NCBI GenBank assembly: GCA_964648295.1
Contig: CAZYNH010000002.1
Location: 186,001-250,000, forward strand
Source: UBA4055 sp964648295
GTDB taxonomy: Bacteria; UBA4055
Length of the DNA: 64,000 nt
Direction: 5' to 3'
Each line of letters starts with the position of its first letter. The first letter of the stretch is position 1. This document shows positions 61,632-64,000 of the stretch, piece after piece. The position numbers and the translations under genes were made by a program. The notes beneath the pieces were generated by a model that was given only the letters and a program-made list of their open reading frames with translations, did not search any database and had not been told where the DNA came from.

Positions 61632-61661
61632 ACGCAGTTATTCTGTTTAAACTTTCAAGAG

Positions 61662-61686
61662 AGGGGAGCTTAACGCTCCCTTTTTT
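61662..61686 (+). terminator. Rho-independent terminator after the SPNGG gene
   Basis: GGGAGC (61664-61669) pairs with GCTCCC (61675-61680) around TTAAC, followed by TTTTTT. Confidence 0.88.
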
Positions 61687-61722
61687 ATTGCATTAAAACC
61701 GGCTTTGGGTTAAATTTGGGTC

Positions 61723-62166
61723 ATGTTGAAGAATAATGGTGATCTTATATTCGAGACAGGCTCAGAAAACGAGACTGAAAGGGCCGGACAAAAGTTCGCT
61801 GAGACGGTGAAAGGCGGAGATGTTATTCTTTTTTACGGCAGTGTGGGTTCGGGCAAGACGGTTTTTGCCAGAGGACTCTGCAGAGGGCTCGGATATGAAA
61901 GCTATGTCAATTCTCCAAGCTATATAATCATGAATATGTATCCGGCAAAAGAACTGACGATCTGCCACTACGACCTGTACAGGATAAGTTCGACTTTAGA
62001 GCTGAATGAGACAGGTTTCTACGAGTTCGCGGCTCAGGAAAGAAGCGTGACTCTGGTCGAGTGGGCCGAGATGCTTGAAAATGAAGTCCCGGAAAAGAGG
62101 ATAGAAGTGAGAATAGATGTGACCGGAGAGAAGAAAAGAAAGATCACCATAAAGAGGATAGATTAA
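61723..62166 (+). CDS. tsaE: tRNA t6A biosynthesis ATPase TsaE
   Basis: 147 residues, usual for TsaE. Walker A GSVGSGKTVFARGL at residues 39-46, then the switch region SPSYIIMNMYP and the family signature HYDLYRIS with VTLVEWAEML. TsaE drives the threonylcarbamoyladenosine complex with TsaB, TsaD and TsaC on tRNAs reading ANN codons. Stop and the tsaB start share one base (TAATG). No strong ribosome site precedes it. Confidence 0.95.
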   Translation: MLKNNGDLIFETGSENETERAGQKFAETVKGGDVILFYGSVGSGKTVFARGLCRGLGYESYVNSPSYIIMNMYPAKELTICHYDLYRISSTLELNETGFYEFAAQERSVTLVEWAEMLENEVPEKRIEVRIDVTGEKKRKITIKRID

Positions 62167-62801
62167 TGTATATTCTGGCTGTTGAGACCTCGACCGAGAA
62201 AGCCTCGGTCTGTCTGTTGAGAGACGGAGAGGAAATGTCTTATTTTTCGGAGGATGGAACGAGAGCGCACAACAAACAGCTGTTCGTAATGATAGAGGGC
62301 TCGCTCAGGCAGGCCGGGATCTCCGCCGGTGATGTGGATATTTTTGCGGTAGGGACAGGCCCGGGGTCATTTACGGGGCTCAGGGTCGGGGTGAGCGCGG
62401 TAAAGGGCCTGGCGATGGGGGCGGGCAGAAAAATAATCCCGATAAGGTCAATAGATGCGGCGGCTCTGAAAGTGTTTGAAGACCACCCGGATGAAGAGTT
62501 CGCCGAGATCATTCTTGAAGGCAAACAGAAGGATTATTTTCATGCCCGCTACAAAAGGTCCGGCGCGGATGTTATCAAAATAAGTGAAATAATAGTTCTT
62601 CCTTACGGAGAAAATTGTTATATTAATGGAGTGCGCGCCGGAAATGTTCCAGAGGAACACGCCGGAACGGCGCCGTATAAGTACGGGTATTTTCCGGACG
62701 CCCGCCGGGTGGCAAAACTGGCGTACGCAAGAAAGGACGAACCTGTATCTGTAATGTCTTTTGAGCCGGAGTATTATAAAGAATTCATGGTAAGGCAGTA
62801 A
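62166..62801 (+). CDS. tsaB: tRNA t6A biosynthesis protein TsaB
   Basis: 211 residues. ASKHA fold start LAVETSTEKASVCLL and the conserved GTGPGSFTGLRVGVSAVKGL with IIPIRSIDAAAL. TsaB is the platform that dimerises with TsaD in the t6A complex. It overlaps both neighbours by one base, so tsaE-tsaB-cdaA is one translated unit. Confidence 0.95.
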   Translation: MYILAVETSTEKASVCLLRDGEEMSYFSEDGTRAHNKQLFVMIEGSLRQAGISAGDVDIFAVGTGPGSFTGLRVGVSAVKGLAMGAGRKIIPIRSIDAAALKVFEDHPDEEFAEIILEGKQKDYFHARYKRSGADVIKISEIIVLPYGENCYINGVRAGNVPEEHAGTAPYKYGYFPDARRVAKLAYARKDEPVSVMSFEPEYYKEFMVRQ

Positions 62802-63604
62802 TGGAGCTGTTCAGAATAGGGTTCTTGAGTTTTACATTAGCCGATCTCGCGGATATTTCCCTTTTCACCTTTATTTTCTATAAACTTTACAATGTTGTTA
62901 AGGACTCCAGGGCTACCACCATGTTCCTTGGACTTCTCTTCGTCGTGCTTGTAGGTATCATAGCGGACTTTCTCAACCTGGCAATAATCTCATGGCTTGT
63001 GAACTCCATAAAGACGATATTCTGGCTGGCTTTCTTCATCCTGTTCCAGCCCGAGCTGAGGAGAATACTCACGCATATCGGCCAGAACAAACTGGTCAAA
63101 AAATTCCTGCAGATAAAAAGCCAGACTATATACGGAGAAGTCGCGAAAGCCGCGTTCATGCTCAGTGACAAGAGGATGGGCGGACTGATCGTTCTTCAGA
63201 AAAATGTGGGAATAAAAGCCGTTATCGAGTCAGGGATACCGATAAAAAGCGAGGTCAGCGCCGAACTCATCGTGACTATATTCAACCCTTCATCCCCTCT
63301 GCATGACGGCGCAGTGGTCATAACGAACGACCAGATCGTGGCCGCCAAATGTCTGCTCCCCGTGACCACAAGGGAGATTGGGTCTCAGTTCGGCACACGG
63401 CACAGGGCCGCCGTGGGGCTTTCCGAGGAAAGCGACGCGATCATAGTGATAGTTTCGGAGGAGACAGGAGCTGTCAGGATAGCTTATGACGGCGACATGC
63501 TGAAAACAAATAAAAACGAAGATCTGACTTTAAAACTGGAAAAGCTTTTTAAGTATGAGAGAAGAAAAGAAAGCTCCGGAGAAACCGGAATCGAAGAAGC
63601 CTGA
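62801..63604 (+). CDS. cdaA: diadenylate cyclase CdaA (c-di-AMP synthase)
   Basis: 267 residues. About three N-terminal transmembrane helices (residues ~10-85) precede a DAC domain with the catalytic SPLHDGAVVITNDQI and GTRHRAAVGLSEESDAI, i.e. the DGA and RHR motifs of active cyclases. It makes cyclic di-AMP from two ATP, a messenger for potassium, osmolytes and wall control. The usual partner CdaR (YbbR) is not next to it. An overlapping small gene begins at 63555. Confidence 0.95.
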   Translation: MELFRIGFLSFTLADLADISLFTFIFYKLYNVVKDSRATTMFLGLLFVVLVGIIADFLNLAIISWLVNSIKTIFWLAFFILFQPELRRILTHIGQNKLVKKFLQIKSQTIYGEVAKAAFMLSDKRMGGLIVLQKNVGIKAVIESGIPIKSEVSAELIVTIFNPSSPLHDGAVVITNDQIVAAKCLLPVTTREIGSQFGTRHRAAVGLSEESDAIIVIVSEETGAVRIAYDGDMLKTNKNEDLTLKLEKLFKYERRKESSGETGIEEA

Positions 63605-63761
63605 GGTGGAAGAAGAGTTCCGCGACCTGATCGACCTTGAGTATATCGAGATGATAGAGCTTATTGAAATGGAGAAAAAAGGCGAACTGACGCAAGAACA
63701 GCTTAAGAAGCTTCAGTATATAAGAAAGACAAGGGAGAATCTTTTTGGCGGTGATGCCTGA
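63555..63761 (+). CDS. small acidic protein overlapping cdaA (unknown)
   Basis: 68 residues: Lys/Glu/Pro-rich start, then EEFRDLIDLEYIEMIELIEM and LTQEQLKKLQYIRKTRENLF, helical and amphipathic. Its first 50 bases overlap the end of cdaA in another frame. No family recognised. Position and length make a cdaA-linked regulator conceivable. Confidence 0.6.
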   Translation: MREEKKAPEKPESKKPEVEEEFRDLIDLEYIEMIELIEMEKKGELTQEQLKKLQYIRKTRENLFGGDA

Positions 63762-63763
63762 AG

Positions 63764-64000
63764 TTAATCTCCCAGATGTTTTTCCGTCATCAGATAATTT
63801 TTAATATAATCCTCAACACCGTCCTCGAGCGGTGTAAAACTTGTGTCGAGTTCAAGGCTGTTTAATGAGGAATTGTCGGATTGAGTAAAATACTGATACC
63901 TGTCTCTGAGTTCAAGAGGCATGTCGAAGTACTCGATCTTCTCCGCAAGACCCATGCTCCTGAAAACCGCTTTTGCAAGATCGTTCCAGCTTCTTTCTTT
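63764..64000 (-). CDS. hldD: ADP-glyceromanno-heptose 6-epimerase, C-terminal end (partial)
   Basis: The last 78 residues of a minus-strand gene that continues beyond the window edge. It reads ERSWNDLAKAVFRSMG, then YFDMPLELRDRYQYFTQSDN and FTPLEDGVEDYIKNYL; 'RSWNDL', 'RYQYFTQ' and 'EGVEDY'-type endings are diagnostic of HldD (RfaD). The enzyme epimerises the heptose used in the LPS inner core, which supports a Gram-negative, LPS-bearing host. It converges on the small gene at 63555 with 2 bases between stops. Confidence 0.88.
   Translation of the reverse strand, partial: KERSWNDLAKAVFRSMGLAEKIEYFDMPLELRDRYQYFTQSDNSSLNSLELDTSFTPLEDGVEDYIKNYLMTEKHLGD

Noticed and set aside
1..64000. CRISPR arrays, insertion sequences, prophage or integrase genes
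   Set aside because: No regularly spaced repeats, transposase, or phage structural motifs were seen.

Overview
The window looks like a chromosomal segment of a Gram-negative bacterium of the Fibrobacterota-Chlorobiota-Bacteroidota (FCB) superphylum, probably an uncultured lineage of the Cloacimonadota/Delongbacteria/Marinimicrobia kind rather than a classical Bacteroidota. The signs are a 2096-residue SprA/Sov-type translocon of the type IX secretion system (T9SS), three secreted proteins ending in the 'NYPNPFNPET' type A sorting domain, a GWxTD-domain protein, and envelope genes such as the HldD heptose epimerase, outer-membrane barrels and lipoproteins. Codons are rich in AGA/AGG and ATA. 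The taxonomic call is inference; no search was run.

Layout. Position 1 to 410 is the tail of an RND pump. Next come two secreted proteins sharing a repeated domain (490-2989). A minus-strand block (2994-9512) holds a cysteine-rich protein and a compact five-gene operon: carboxyltransferase, biotin carrier, U32 protein, radical SAM, GNAT. A tRNA-Leu and glutamate dehydrogenase follow. From 11379 to 23642 a plus-strand run holds an M42 peptidase, an S4 protein, an ABC transporter, a TPR protein, SprA and XseA. Two glycan-type genes (23632-25603, minus) precede hisS. Between hisS and a Fic gene lies a small AT-rich block (BrnT/CopG-like toxin-antitoxin pair plus a T9SS cargo) bounded by a near-perfect 22-bp direct repeat.

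30810-43730 holds a PanE-like reductase, a TSUP permease, MurJ, a very large T9SS cargo with an adjacent lipoprotein, and an overlapping operon pgi-NlpC/P60-GWxTD-YgjP. 43954-45779 is accessory: a nucleotidyltransferase pair, a probable 35-residue peptide with its own promoter and terminator, and a zinc-ribbon protein. Then come groES-groEL, rarA, an SLC12-like transporter, an ElbB/PTS-IIB/RNase G/SDR cluster, four genes for exported envelope proteins (one broken by an assembly gap), and a tsaE-tsaB-cdaA operon. The window ends inside hldD.

The clearest theme is protein export to the cell surface: the SprA translocon, possibly with its co-transcribed TPR partner, would move the sorting-domain proteins across the outer membrane, while lipoproteins carrying 'SPNGGE' Ig-like repeats populate the envelope. 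Promoters read by eye repeatedly show TTGAC(A/T)-17 bp-TA(T/A)(A/T)TT, and many units end in strong hairpin-plus-T terminators. All coordinates and motifs were read by eye; family names come from recognised motifs, not from database searches.
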